A stretch of DNA of 8,037 bases, from contig SBAY01000223.1 in assembly GCA_005239945.1 (NCBI GenBank), positions 1-8,037 on the forward strand. Direction: 5' to 3'. Source of the stretch: Nitrospira sp. (lineage in GTDB: Bacteria; UBA9089; CG2-30-40-21; SBAY01). Positions 1-7,433 of the stretch are shown one piece after another (the first letter of the stretch is position 1; every line of letters starts with the position of its first letter). Below the pieces are notes generated by a model. The model ran no database searches and was not told the DNA's origin. It was given only the letters and a program-made list of their open reading frames with translations. Made by a program: the position numbers and the translations under genes.

Positions 1-70
1 AAAACACAAAGGCACTAAATTTCACTAAAATTTCCTTTTGTGGAATTTTGTGTTTTGGTGATTTTGTGGC
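1..70. repeat. Degenerate inverted-repeat element at left edge
   Basis: This stretch is built from short A-rich words around CACAAA/CACTAAA on the left and their complements TTTGTG/TTTTGGTG on the right. Arms 1-30 and 35-64 are complementary at about 22 of 30 positions by hand alignment, and positions 1-10 pair perfectly with 47-56 in a different register. It starts at the window edge, so more of it may lie outside. From memory, similar CACAAAGGCAC-type repeats occur in intergenic regions of many environmental bacteria, often near small four-helix-bundle or GxxExxY genes; that link is recollection, not shown here. No ORF is present. It is not a CRISPR array, because there are no constant-length repeats with unique spacers. 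Confidence 0.5.
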
Positions 71-185
71 ATATCTTTCCCTTTTTTGCTTTGGGGTGAT
101 TTTTTTAATTAACACCTTCTTGAAATGACAAATCCTTTTACCAGAGACTGTTTCATTCTACTGTTTACAAACTTAACAGGAAGTT

Positions 186-226
186 AGGGAAAATCTGTCT
201 CAAACAAAAATTTTCCTTGTTTTTTT
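186..226 (+). terminator. Weak hairpin plus T-run, possible upstream terminator
   Basis: AGGGAAAAT (186-194) can pair with ATTTTCCTT (210-218), including one G-U pair, across a 15-nt loop, and TTGTTTTTTT follows. The order (stem, then T-run) fits an intrinsic terminator for a gene left of the window, but the stem is short and AT-rich and the loop is long. It overlaps the -35 region of the first promoter candidate. Low confidence. Confidence 0.22.
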
Positions 227-245
227 GACTATTTTCTGGTATAAT
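217..245 (+). promoter_or_regulatory. Candidate sigma-70 promoter P1 for the cas operon
   Basis: An extended -10 element TGGTATAAT (237-245) contains a perfect TATAAT hexamer at 240-245. A partial -35 TTGTTT (217-222) lies 17 bp upstream. A second -35-like word, TTGACT (225-230), matches better but is only 9 bp from the -10 and cannot be used with it. Transcription would begin near 252, leaving a leader of about 165 nt before cas8b that includes the inverted repeat at 269-295. Confidence 0.45.
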
Positions 246-268
246 TAATATCAAATAACCCAACTTTA

Positions 269-295
269 AACTTTATGCTAAAATAGCATCAAGTT
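269..295. promoter_or_regulatory. 27-bp near-perfect inverted repeat, possible operator
   Basis: The left arm AACTTTATGCTA (269-280) and right arm TAGCATCAAGTT (284-295) surround a 3-bp AAA centre. Eleven of 12 arm positions are complementary; the only mismatch is T274 against C290. It lies between the two promoter candidates and is not followed by a T-run, so it looks more like a site for a dimeric regulator, or a small hairpin in the P1 transcript, than a terminator. The centre also contains TGCTAAAAT (276-284), a weak extended -10 with no -35. No regulator gene is in the window. Confidence 0.42.
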
Positions 296-347
296 AAGCT
301 AAAAACGATTACAGACAAATTTCATTCCGAACAGTATTGAGAAAAAG

Positions 348-356
348 TGCTATAAT
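348..356 (+). promoter_or_regulatory. Candidate extended -10 promoter P2 close to cas8b
   Basis: TGCTATAAT at 348-356 is an extended -10 with a perfect TATAAT hexamer at 351-356. The -35 position is poor: CGAACA at 328-333 shares only the ACA half with consensus, so the promoter would depend on the TGn extension. A start near 363 gives a leader of about 55 nt carrying the cas8b ribosome binding site. P1 and P2 could act together, with P2 downstream of the inverted repeat at 269-295. Confidence 0.4.
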
Positions 357-417
357 GTTAAATACTACATCCGGCAAAAGGAACTCAGTAGAACTTTCAG
401 AATCTTGGAGGTAAAAG

Positions 418-2454
418 ATGATTGAGGCAATTAAGGAGATAGGAAAGATTAGGTTGGGGAAAATGGATGAGGTAAAGGGGTCTGAAATCCTTGAAAGTTT
501 AGTGGACGATCCTCCTAATCCTAAAAAAGAAGGCACAAAACTACACATTGTAATACTTAACTATGACACCTTTGATAGAAAGGTAGAAGTTGATTTTGAA
601 GAAATAAAAGAGGATGAGACACCTGGTAAGTATCTCTGGATGGGCACTCTCCCTGGCAATGAAGGTCAGATATATTCTACTACTACAAATCTTGGCTATC
701 TACTCTCTCAAGTAATTCCCAATCTCAAGGAAAGGCTTCCTAAAGAAAGTAGTCTTTCAAAGGGAATGAACCGTGTGGTTAACTCCCTCTTTTATGATTT
801 ACGGCTTAAGGGAAGATACAGATTTGTCTTAGATATAGAAAGGCTTGGACTTGCTGAAACTGGATATACGGAAGGATTAAAAAAGAGGGTGGAGGATTTG
901 AAGGAGAAAGGAGCAAAAGACTCTGATATATCTGGGGAAGTTATCAAAGAGGTTGTTTTGAAGGTAGACGAGTTCATCAGCAAAAAGACTTTGCTTAAGA
1001 AAAAAGATATCGGATTATATACCCTGAAGATAGATGGCAAGTTGATAGCCCAAGATGAAGATTATAAAAATATAGTGGCAAGAGAAAAGATAGACTCATT
1101 GTTTGGAGAAAAGAAAGGTGTGTGCTCATCTTGTAATCAATTCAAGCCAATTACAGACAGACCTGAGTTTGCCCGGGCAAGGTCTGCCTTAGGATATTAC
1201 ATTACTGACAAGGTAGGATTCTCATCTGAGCTCTCTGGTGATTTTACAAAGAGTCTTACCCTATGTAAAGATTGTTATAAAGGCTTACTCACAGGAGAGG
1301 TCTTTATAAGAAATAAGCTCTCTTCAAATATTGGCGGTCTAAATCTTTATGTAATTCCAAGGTTTATTTTTTCTTCAGGACGACCTGGCCAAAATCAGTT
1401 GGAAAAATGGGCAGACTATATCAGGGATAGCTTTAATTCTGCTAAATCCTTAACAGGTCTTAGGAAATTTGAAGAGAATCTTGAAGGATATAAAGAGTTT
1501 GAGGATACCAAGAACAGTTTTATCATAAATATACTCTTTTTTAAGTCAGAAAAGCGTGGGATTAAGATATTGAGGTTGATAAAGGATGTTCCTCCAACAA
1601 GGCTTGAGAACCTTATTAGGACCGCAAATAAGATAAAAGATATAGGAGATAGGGTATTAAGTGAGTCAAATCAATGGTATATTGATTTGCAGACCATTTA
1701 TTTCCTGATACCATTACGGAGCGGAAAGGAAATAGAGCATCGAAAGATTCTCGAACTTTATGATGCCATCTTTTCAGGCAAACCTGTATCTTACAGGTTT
1801 CTTATACAACAGTTTGTTGAGCTTGCCCAGGTTTATAGGTTTAAAAAAGTTAAGGTGTATAATGTGACTTACAATATTAAAAAGCCAGAAGATTTAAAGG
1901 AGGAGGAATGGGATAGAAGATTTCGTGAGAGCATATTAAGGGCAAATCTTACGCTTTTGTATCTGAAAGAGCTTAGAATTTTAAAAGGAGGTGAAGGAAT
2001 TATGGACTATGATAGCCTCGATGTAGATGAGGGTATGAGGGAATTTGTAAGGGAGATGGGCTATGATGAGCCTAAGGTGGCGATGTTTCTCTTGGGATGC
2101 CTTATAGGTAAAATCGGAAATGCCCAATATTCGCCAGAGTCTTCATCTAAACCTATCCTTAACAAAATTACCTATCAAGGGATGAATAGGAATAAACTCA
2201 TCAGGCTGCTAAATGAAGTGTTTGAAAAACTCACCCAGTATAAATCTGGAGGGAAACCTTTGTTGTATTACAATGAGGGCCTATTTGCTGAGTGCAAAAG
2301 GCTGATGGACAAAAATATAGGTGAACCCCTTTCAGACCAGGAGAATGTGTTCTATGTCCTGAGTGGCTATGCCTATGCTACCCATCAGGCAATTATTATG
2401 GCCTCTCAACCGAAAGAGGCAAAACCAGAAGAGGAGGTAAAAGCAAATGGTTAA
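418..2454 (+). CDS. cas8b: Type I-B Cascade large subunit Cas8b (Csh1/TM1802-like)
   Basis: A 678-aa protein that I assign to the Cas8b/Csh1 family from its size, its first position in a cas8b-cas7-cas5-cas3 cassette and its pattern of conserved stretches. In type I-B Cascade the large subunit sits at the crRNA 5' end, helps recognise the PAM and recruits Cas3. A putative zinc-binding site is visible: CSSC at residues 236-239 and CKDC at 283-286. The C-terminal 150 residues (529-678) are helical in character and form the small-subunit-like domain, which also has its own translation start (see the 2002-2454 entry). The start at 418 is supported by GGAGG at 407-411, 6 nt of spacing, and an in-frame TAA at 412-414 that excludes a longer form. 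The 3' end overlaps cas7 by 8 nt. The sequence is too divergent for me to name individual PAM-contacting residues. Confidence 0.88.
   Translation: MIEAIKEIGKIRLGKMDEVKGSEILESLVDDPPNPKKEGTKLHIVILNYDTFDRKVEVDFEEIKEDETPGKYLWMGTLPGNEGQIYSTTTNLGYLLSQVIPNLKERLPKESSLSKGMNRVVNSLFYDLRLKGRYRFVLDIERLGLAETGYTEGLKKRVEDLKEKGAKDSDISGEVIKEVVLKVDEFISKKTLLKKKDIGLYTLKIDGKLIAQDEDYKNIVAREKIDSLFGEKKGVCSSCNQFKPITDRPEFARARSALGYYITDKVGFSSELSGDFTKSLTLCKDCYKGLLTGEVFIRNKLSSNIGGLNLYVIPRFIFSSGRPGQNQLEKWADYIRDSFNSAKSLTGLRKFEENLEGYKEFEDTKNSFIINILFFKSEKRGIKILRLIKDVPPTRLENLIRTANKIKDIGDRVLSESNQWYIDLQTIYFLIPLRSGKEIEHRKILELYDAIFSGKPVSYRFLIQQFVELAQVYRFKKVKVYNVTYNIKKPEDLKEEEWDRRFRESILRANLTLLYLKELRILKGGEGIMDYDSLDVDEGMREFVREMGYDEPKVAMFLLGCLIGKIGNAQYSPESSSKPILNKITYQGMNRNKLIRLLNEVFEKLTQYKSGGKPLLYYNEGLFAECKRLMDKNIGEPLSDQENVFYVLSGYAYATHQAIIMASQPKEAKPEEEVKANG
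1985..1994 (+). promoter_or_regulatory. Internal ribosome binding site within cas8b
   Basis: AAGGAGGTGA at 1985-1994 is almost a full complement of the 16S rRNA 3' tail and lies 7 nt upstream of an ATG (2002-2004) in the cas8b frame. It is stronger than the sites in front of cas5, cas3 and cas6. In the protein it encodes only an LKGGEG linker, so the sequence is plausibly kept for initiation rather than for its amino acids. Confidence 0.7.
2002..2454 (+). CDS. cas11b: Predicted Cas11b small subunit, internal start in cas8b
   Basis: An in-frame ATG at cas8b codon 529 opens a 150-residue product sharing the cas8b stop. It is preceded at optimal distance by a near-consensus Shine-Dalgarno. Family knowledge: in type I-B, I-C and I-D systems the small Cascade subunit is made by internal translation of the cas8 or cas10d gene, and several copies line the backbone and hold the non-target strand. 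Here the protein begins MDYDSLDVDEGMREF and is rich in predicted helices, as expected for a Cas11 bundle. There is no separate small-subunit gene in the cassette, which strengthens the call. Its translation would also feed ribosomes to the overlapping cas7 start. The evidence is sequence-based, with no protein data. Confidence 0.68.
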   Translation: MDYDSLDVDEGMREFVREMGYDEPKVAMFLLGCLIGKIGNAQYSPESSSKPILNKITYQGMNRNKLIRLLNEVFEKLTQYKSGGKPLLYYNEGLFAECKRLMDKNIGEPLSDQENVFYVLSGYAYATHQAIIMASQPKEAKPEEEVKANG

Positions 2455-3511
2455 CCAAAATGTAGCTAAAGAGGGGGAGAAAATTAACAATAGCGATATT
2501 CTCTTCCTCTATGATGCCAAGATGTGCAATCCAAATGGAGACCCAGACGATGAAAACAAGCCCAGGATGGATTATGAGACCGAGACAAACCTGGTAAGTG
2601 ATGTGCGGCTGAAGAGGTACATAAGAGATTACCTTGAGGATAAGGATAATTCCATATTTGTAGCCAAGGTTGATGGAAAGACCGTTGATGCCACTCAAGG
2701 GTTGGCATACTGGGTTAGTGAAAAAATTCTTAATGATGATAAAGAGGTAGATGAGAGGAAGAAAAAAGCAACGGAGATTAAAGAAACCTTATCCCAAAAT
2801 AAAACCCCAGATGCAACTAAAATTGTAGAGCTAATTGAAAGGGATAAGTTGTTAGATGCCTTTATCGATGTGCGTCTGTTTGGAGCTACAATGCCAATAA
2901 AGGGAAAGAGAGGAGAATCCTTCACCTTCACCGGACCTGTCCAGTTCAACTGGGGGTATTCATTGAATAAAGTATCCCTTGTGGATTCTTCCACTATATC
3001 CTCAACATTTGCAGGAAGGACAAGAGAAGAAGGAGAGGAACACGGAACATTCGGTAAAGATTACAGGGTTTACTATTCCCTCATTGCCTTCCACGGAATA
3101 ATAAGTGGAAAGCGGGCTGAGTATACAAAACTCTCTTGTAATGATATAAAGCTCCTCCAAGATGCCCTGATAAATGCGATACCGCTTCAGGCAACCCGTA
3201 GCAAGATTGGTCAGTATCCCAGACTGTTTGTCCGGATCGAGTATAATGACCAAGAGACCTTCATTGGAGATTTACGAAGATATATTGGGTGTGACCCTAA
3301 AGAGAGACTTCGGGATATAGGTGGGTTTCAATTAAATATGGATCCCCTTATTAAAGAGCTAAAAGCCCACCAGCAGAAAATCAGCAAGATTTACTACTGG
3401 CAAGATAAGGAACTAACGCCTGATTTTAAGGAATTGATTGAGAAAGAGACACAGCTGAAAGATAAACTTAAGGGAGTTTTAGAAGATGATAAGCAGACTG
3501 TTAATCTTTGA
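2447..3511 (+). CDS. cas7: Type I-B Cascade backbone protein Cas7 (Csh2)
   Basis: A 354-aa Cas7/Csh2 (RAMP) protein, the multicopy backbone that polymerises along crRNA and segments the guide-target duplex. Recognisable family signatures are NPNGDPD at residues 28-34, followed by NKPR and VSDVRLKRYIRDYL (50-63); DVRLFGATMPIKG (141-153); and an FAGRTREEGEEHG stretch (about 188-200) leading into DYRVYYSLIAFHG. Length is normal for the family. The start at 2447 lies inside the cas8b 3' end (8-nt overlap) and is preceded by GAGGAGGT at 2431-2438. A downstream overlap of 26 nt with cas5 implies coupled translation. No key motif is missing. The ring-forming role is inferred from homologues. Confidence 0.95.
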   Translation: MVNQNVAKEGEKINNSDILFLYDAKMCNPNGDPDDENKPRMDYETETNLVSDVRLKRYIRDYLEDKDNSIFVAKVDGKTVDATQGLAYWVSEKILNDDKEVDERKKKATEIKETLSQNKTPDATKIVELIERDKLLDAFIDVRLFGATMPIKGKRGESFTFTGPVQFNWGYSLNKVSLVDSSTISSTFAGRTREEGEEHGTFGKDYRVYYSLIAFHGIISGKRAEYTKLSCNDIKLLQDALINAIPLQATRSKIGQYPRLFVRIEYNDQETFIGDLRRYIGCDPKERLRDIGGFQLNMDPLIKELKAHQQKISKIYYWQDKELTPDFKELIEKETQLKDKLKGVLEDDKQTVNL

Positions 3512-4289
3512 CATAAAAGGCAAACTGGCCCACTTTCGCAAGTTCTACACAAGCTCCTCCTCCCTCAGTTATGCCTTTCCCCCAAGGACAACCATAACAG
3601 GCTTAATTGCAGCTATCCTTGGTAAAGAAAGGGATACATACTATGAGGAGTTTGATGCTAAGAACTGCAGAATAGCCCTTTCCATCAGAAATCCGATTAG
3701 AAAGCTGATACAAACGGTCAATTATATAAGAACTAAGGAGGAAGATGGATACTCAACAGCCAAAGGGGTAATCAAACGCTTTATTGAAAGGGATATAAAC
3801 AAGTACCCAACCCCTATGGAGTTGGTTCTTCCAGCAGACTTTACAGAGGAAATAGCTTATCGCATCTACTTCTGGCATCAGAATGATGAGATAATGGATA
3901 TGTTGGCTCTGAAAATAAGAGAAAGGAAGTCTGCCTATCCAATATACCTTGGCCTCTCAGAATTTTTGGCAGAGGTAGAACCTATCGATGAACTCTCTGA
4001 AGAGTCTATAAAGGAAAATTTTACACACCAGTTCTTAAATATTAGCAGTGTTTTACTGGCAAATTACATTGAGGAGCTTCTGTTTGAAGAAGCAGATACC
4101 CCATTGCAGTATATCTCTGAAAAGATGCCGGTTGAGTTTGAAAAGGGGAGGAACATAAAAAGTAATGAAGATTTTATCTATGAGAAGAGCCAGAGGATAG
4201 TTATGGCAAAACTGAAGGTGCCCTGCATAGAGATTTTCTATACAGAGAGAAATAGAGAGATCAAAGAGGATATAGTTTTTATGGAGTGA
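3486..4289 (+). CDS. cas5: Type I-B Cascade subunit Cas5 (Cas5h-like)
   Basis: A 267-aa Cas5 RAMP protein that caps the 5' handle of crRNA next to Cas8b in Cascade. The N-terminal ferredoxin-like strand LLIFDIKGKLAHFRKF (residues 5-20) is followed by the typical Cas5 block FPPRTTITGLIAAILG (31-46), where the P-x-T-x-x-G core identifies the family. YPIYLGLSEFLA (about 151-162) corresponds to the second conserved region. The start overlaps the last 26 nt of cas7; AGGGAG at 3471-3476 is a suitable ribosome binding site 9 nt upstream. The stop is 3 nt from the cas3 ATG. Processing of crRNA should be done by Cas6 rather than Cas5, since a Cas6 is encoded nearby. Confidence 0.92.
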   Translation: MISRLLIFDIKGKLAHFRKFYTSSSSLSYAFPPRTTITGLIAAILGKERDTYYEEFDAKNCRIALSIRNPIRKLIQTVNYIRTKEEDGYSTAKGVIKRFIERDINKYPTPMELVLPADFTEEIAYRIYFWHQNDEIMDMLALKIRERKSAYPIYLGLSEFLAEVEPIDELSEESIKENFTHQFLNISSVLLANYIEELLFEEADTPLQYISEKMPVEFEKGRNIKSNEDFIYEKSQRIVMAKLKVPCIEIFYTERNREIKEDIVFME

Positions 4290-4292
4290 TAA

Positions 4293-6719
4293 ATGGTGTT
4301 TTATTCACATTCTATCGAGGAACAAGGGGAAAAAGTAGGTTCTAAGTTGCTCAAGGAGCATCTCAAAGAAGTGGGTAATCTGATAAGGAAGAATACTCCA
4401 AAAACCGAATTTAGCTTACCTTCTGAGATTGGCTATCTTATTGGAATTGCTCATGACTTTGGAAAGTATACTACATTCTTTCAGAATCATCTCCTGTCTA
4501 AAAAAGAAGACCAATCAAGTAAGCATCACCATAGTGTTATTTCTGCATTATTTGCTTCGTATCTTGTAATGACCTTTTTTGAAGAGGCAGGAGATTATAT
4601 GGCTCTCCTGGCTTATTTTGTGGTTCTCCATCATCACGGAGATTTAATGGCTTTAGAATTGGATGTAGTTTCAAAAAATAAATTAAAAGAAGAAAGGTTT
4701 TTATCAGTGGACGAACCCTGGAGAAGCAGGTTGAAGGTGTTGTTGTGTCAAATAAAGGACATTAGAAAGAATCTCTCTTTGATAGAGCCAGAGTATAGAG
4801 AATTGATAGATGGATTAAAAATAAAAGACTTTTTAGATACATGGAGAGATACTTTCTCAAAAATAGATAGGCTATCTTATCAGTTGCTTGAGTGTGAAGA
4901 AGAAGAGACAAAAGTTAGGTTATTTACAATCACCCTTCTACTCTACTCCTTGCTAATTGATGCTGATAAAAGGGATGCAGCCGATGTAATTCAGACAGAG
5001 AGAGGAAATATCCCTGGGGATATGGTTGATAGATACCGAATATCCTCTCCAAAGATTGATACCACTGCAACCTCTGGAATAAATGGTATGCGTAATGAAA
5101 TCTACACAAAGGCAACTCAGAAAATATCAGCTATTCCTTTAGATAACCATATCTTTACCTTAACAGCCCCAACAGGAACAGGAAAGACACTCATCTCCTT
5201 CTCTTGTGCCTTGAAACTCCGGGATAGGATAAAGAAAGAGAAAAATCGCCTTCCAAGGATAATCTATTCCCTTCCTTTTATATCTATCATCGAGCAAAAT
5301 TATGAGGTAATAGTAGATGTGTTAAAGCAATTGGATGATTTTGAATCAAAAGAGAGTGTATATCTGGTAAAACATCACCATCTGGCAGATATTAGATATA
5401 AGGCAGAAGATGAAGACAGACCGATAGATGAATCTTTATTGCTCGTTGAGGCTTGGGAGGCAGAGGTGATCATTACTACCTTTATTCAATTACTCCATAC
5501 AATCGTTGGATTTAAGAATCGATTCCTGAAGAAATACCATAACATCGCAGGCTCTATAATCCTTTTGGATGAGGTCCAGAACATCCGCATTGAGTACTGG
5601 CCACTGATAAACAAGGTATTAAAACTTCTGGTGAGGTATCTTGACTGTTATATAATCCTGCTTACTGCTACAAAACCATTGATATTTGAGAAAGAGGAGG
5701 CCGTTGAGCTATTAGAGGAGAATAGAGGCTATTTTAAGAATTTAGATAGGGTTACCTTGATCCCAAATACCAAAGAGATGGAAATTGCTGAATTCTTCTC
5801 TGAGTTCAAAGGGCTTCACAACGAGAGAGAATCCTGCCTTATAGTATTGAATACAATCGCCTCTTCAATCATGTTTTATAATTTGGTGAAAAAGGATGAA
5901 AGATTTACAAGATACAGTAAAGATGGCAGGCTTTTCTACCTTTCAACCAATATCATCCCAAGGGATAGGGCTATTAGAATCAAAAAGATTAAAGAGCTTT
6001 TAGATAGTGGGAAAAAGATTATAGTCATATCTACCCAAGTGATCGAGGCAGGGATTGATATAGATATGGGTGTAGCTATAAGGGATATTGGTCCACTTGA
6101 TTCAATAATTCAGGTAGCGGGCAGATGCAATCGAGAAAAAGGCAAAGGAAGAAGAAATGTCTATATATTCAATTTAGTAGATAACAAGCAGGAACTCTCA
6201 AAGCTTATCTATGGGGCTGTTCATACGAGCATTTCAAAGGAGTTGATTGGTGCAAGTCCGATTAAAGAGGCTCATTTTTTCGATCTTATAGACCAATACT
6301 TTTCTTTGGTGGTGTCTAAAAAGGACCAGACTCTATCCAGGAATATCTGGGAGGCTATAAAAGAGTTCAGGTTCCATAACTCAACCCTGAAGGAAAAAAG
6401 TGTTTCTAACTTCTCCTTGATAGAAGAAAGGGGTAGGTATATTGATCTCTTTATCGAGAAGGATAAAGAAGCTAAAGATATCTGGAAAAGATATGAAGAA
6501 GAAGTAAGATTCGAGAAAGATTTCAAGAGGCGAGAGAAAAACTATCTTTCAATCCGCAAGGATTTTAATTCATATATCATCTCGGTACCCCGAAGGATGG
6601 CAGGTGGAGCTGATATTATAAATGAATGGTTGGGGCACATTCCTTATGAAAGATGGAAACAAGATTATGAGGAGAAAACAGGCTTTAAGAGAACAGATGA
6701 AGGGAGTGTGATATTCTGA
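4293..6719 (+). CDS. cas3: Cas3 HD nuclease-helicase
   Basis: An 808-aa effector nuclease of type I interference: Cascade recruits it to the R-loop, where it nicks and unwinds target DNA and degrades it. Domain order is HD first, then superfamily 2 helicase. HD residues: H6 in YSHS, H54-D55 in AHDFGK, HHH at 78-80, HHHGD at 113-117, and D223/D225 in LLIDADKRDA. Helicase motifs: Walker A APTGTGKT (292-299), motif Ia around YSLPFISIIEQN (325-336), DEVQ box (426-429), LTAT (457-460), STNIIPRDR (551-559), STQVIEAGIDID (580-591) and QVAGRCNR (607-614). All catalytic motifs look intact, so the protein is predicted active. The roughly 190-residue C-terminus is the variable accessory region. GGAGTGAT (4283-4290) over the cas5 stop serves as ribosome binding site, and the gene ends in a TGATG overlap with cas6. 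Confidence 0.96.
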   Translation: MVFYSHSIEEQGEKVGSKLLKEHLKEVGNLIRKNTPKTEFSLPSEIGYLIGIAHDFGKYTTFFQNHLLSKKEDQSSKHHHSVISALFASYLVMTFFEEAGDYMALLAYFVVLHHHGDLMALELDVVSKNKLKEERFLSVDEPWRSRLKVLLCQIKDIRKNLSLIEPEYRELIDGLKIKDFLDTWRDTFSKIDRLSYQLLECEEEETKVRLFTITLLLYSLLIDADKRDAADVIQTERGNIPGDMVDRYRISSPKIDTTATSGINGMRNEIYTKATQKISAIPLDNHIFTLTAPTGTGKTLISFSCALKLRDRIKKEKNRLPRIIYSLPFISIIEQNYEVIVDVLKQLDDFESKESVYLVKHHHLADIRYKAEDEDRPIDESLLLVEAWEAEVIITTFIQLLHTIVGFKNRFLKKYHNIAGSIILLDEVQNIRIEYWPLINKVLKLLVRYLDCYIILLTATKPLIFEKEEAVELLEENRGYFKNLDRVTLIPNTKEMEIAEFFSEFKGLHNERESCLIVLNTIASSIMFYNLVKKDERFTRYSKDGRLFYLSTNIIPRDRAIRIKKIKELLDSGKKIIVISTQVIEAGIDIDMGVAIRDIGPLDSIIQVAGRCNREKGKGRRNVYIFNLVDNKQELSKLIYGAVHTSISKELIGASPIKEAHFFDLIDQYFSLVVSKKDQTLSRNIWEAIKEFRFHNSTLKEKSVSNFSLIEERGRYIDLFIEKDKEAKDIWKRYEEEVRFEKDFKRREKNYLSIRKDFNSYIISVPRRMAGGADIINEWLGHIPYERWKQDYEEKTGFKRTDEGSVIF

Positions 6720-7429
6720 TGAAGCTGAAATTGCTGACCCTCAAGATTGAATCAAATCAGTACCTTAAGCCAAGAATGGCTGAGAAGATAAGGGGATACT
6801 TTGGGAATTTGTATAAAGATGATACGCTGTTTCATCAACATACAGGTGACGGAAAACTCATCTATCACTACCCAAGGATTCAGTATAAGGTTATTGATGG
6901 CACCCCTTACCTAATAGGATTGGAGGAGGGGGTTGAGTCTTTAAAGGAAAAATTTATCCAGATACACGAGTTCAGGTTAGACGACAAAGAGTATAATGTG
7001 TTTGAAAAAAGTCTGGAGATTGAAAATGCAGACCTGGGGATAGCTCAGCATCAGATTTGGTATAGATTCCTGAGCCCTTGGTATGCCTTGAATCAAGAAA
7101 ATTACAAAAAATATCTCAAGACAGATTTACAGGCCAAAAGGAGTCTTCTGCTCAAACGAATCCTTATCGGAAACCTCTTATCGCTCTGTAAATCTCTTGG
7201 AGAGGTTGTGACAGAGGAGGTTGTTGTAGAAGATATGAATGTTTTTGAATATAACTTCAATCTGGATAATACTCCTGTTTTGGGTTTTAAAGGTGAATTT
7301 CAGGTGAACTTCAATATCCCAAATTATCTTGGACTGGGTAAATCTGTATCAAGAGGATTTGGAACAATTCAAACGATTCAAACGACTCAAACAACTCAAA
7401 CGACTCAAACAATTCTTATAAAGAGGTGA
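6719..7429 (+). CDS. cas6: CRISPR RNA endoribonuclease Cas6 with repeat-derived tail
   Basis: A 236-aa protein that I call Cas6 from its position, size and C-terminal glycine-rich loop LGLGKSVSRGFGTI (204-217), the hallmark of RAMP endoribonucleases that cut precursor crRNA within the repeat. FHQHTGDGKLIYHYPRIQYKV (from residue 38) is the conserved N-terminal region as I remember it from Cas6b-type proteins. H39, H41 and H50 are catalytic histidine candidates, but I cannot tell which is used. Start ATG 6719 overlaps the cas3 TGA by one base; GGGAG at 6702-6706 lies upstream. The normal family end at GFGTI is followed by a TIQ/TTQ repeat tail and ILIKR, encoded by the 9-bp array at 7364-7415. 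This tail is probably not part of the ancestral enzyme and should be disordered. Confidence 0.88.
   Translation: MKLKLLTLKIESNQYLKPRMAEKIRGYFGNLYKDDTLFHQHTGDGKLIYHYPRIQYKVIDGTPYLIGLEEGVESLKEKFIQIHEFRLDDKEYNVFEKSLEIENADLGIAQHQIWYRFLSPWYALNQENYKKYLKTDLQAKRSLLLKRILIGNLLSLCKSLGEVVTEEVVVEDMNVFEYNFNLDNTPVLGFKGEFQVNFNIPNYLGLGKSVSRGFGTIQTIQTTQTTQTTQTILIKR
7364..7415 (+). repeat. Array A: 9-bp tandem repeat, forward, in cas6 3' end
   Basis: Five full units and one partial: ACAATTCAA, ACGATTCAA, ACGACTCAA, ACAACTCAA, ACGACTCAA, then ACAATTC. Consensus is ACRAYTCAA. The units fall exactly on codon boundaries (cas6 codons 216-230), so each adds three residues (T-I/T-Q) and copy-number change would not shift the frame. 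The same unit in inverted orientation lies on the other side of the S23 ORF. Variation among units is concentrated at their third and fifth bases. Confidence 0.93.
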
Positions 7430-7433
7430 TAAA

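Larger units (their letters stand above)
71..417 (+). other. Non-coding leader region upstream of the cas operon
   Basis: About 350 bases with no convincing coding sequence on either strand. The region is very AT-rich and holds two promoter candidates, a 27-bp inverted repeat and a weak hairpin with a T-run, each listed separately, plus the cas8b ribosome binding site (GGAGG at 407-411). An in-frame TAA at 412-414 closes the cas8b frame just upstream of its ATG. I see no tRNA, no CRISPR repeat and no clear riboswitch. Confidence 0.6.

Noticed and set aside
225..245. TTGACT at 225-230 as -35 for the TATAAT at 240
   Set aside because: Only 9 bp separate the two elements, far below the 16-18 bp needed. 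TTGTTT at 217-222 has the right spacing.
1897..1916. Second strong Shine-Dalgarno-like run (AAGGAGGAGGA) followed by ATG at 1908 inside cas8b
   Set aside because: The ATG is out of frame with cas8b and reaches a stop after two codons (ATG GGA TAG), so it cannot make the small subunit. The run simply encodes KEEE.
2396..2708. Overlapping reverse-strand open frames across the cas8b-cas7 junction
   Set aside because: They lie opposite strongly conserved Cas7 motifs, lack ribosome binding sites and have no recognisable protein features. The same holds for the other minus-strand frames within cas8b, cas7 and cas3, and for 309-548.
7364..7415. CRISPR array suspicion for the tandem repeats near cas6 and cas1
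   Set aside because: The units are 9 bp and directly adjacent, with no unique spacers. CRISPR repeats are about 23-47 bp separated by spacers of similar length.
7417..7422. TATAAA before the S23 ORF as its own promoter
   Set aside because: There is no -35-like sequence 16-18 bp upstream (array A lies there), and a start near 7430 would remove the ribosome binding site.
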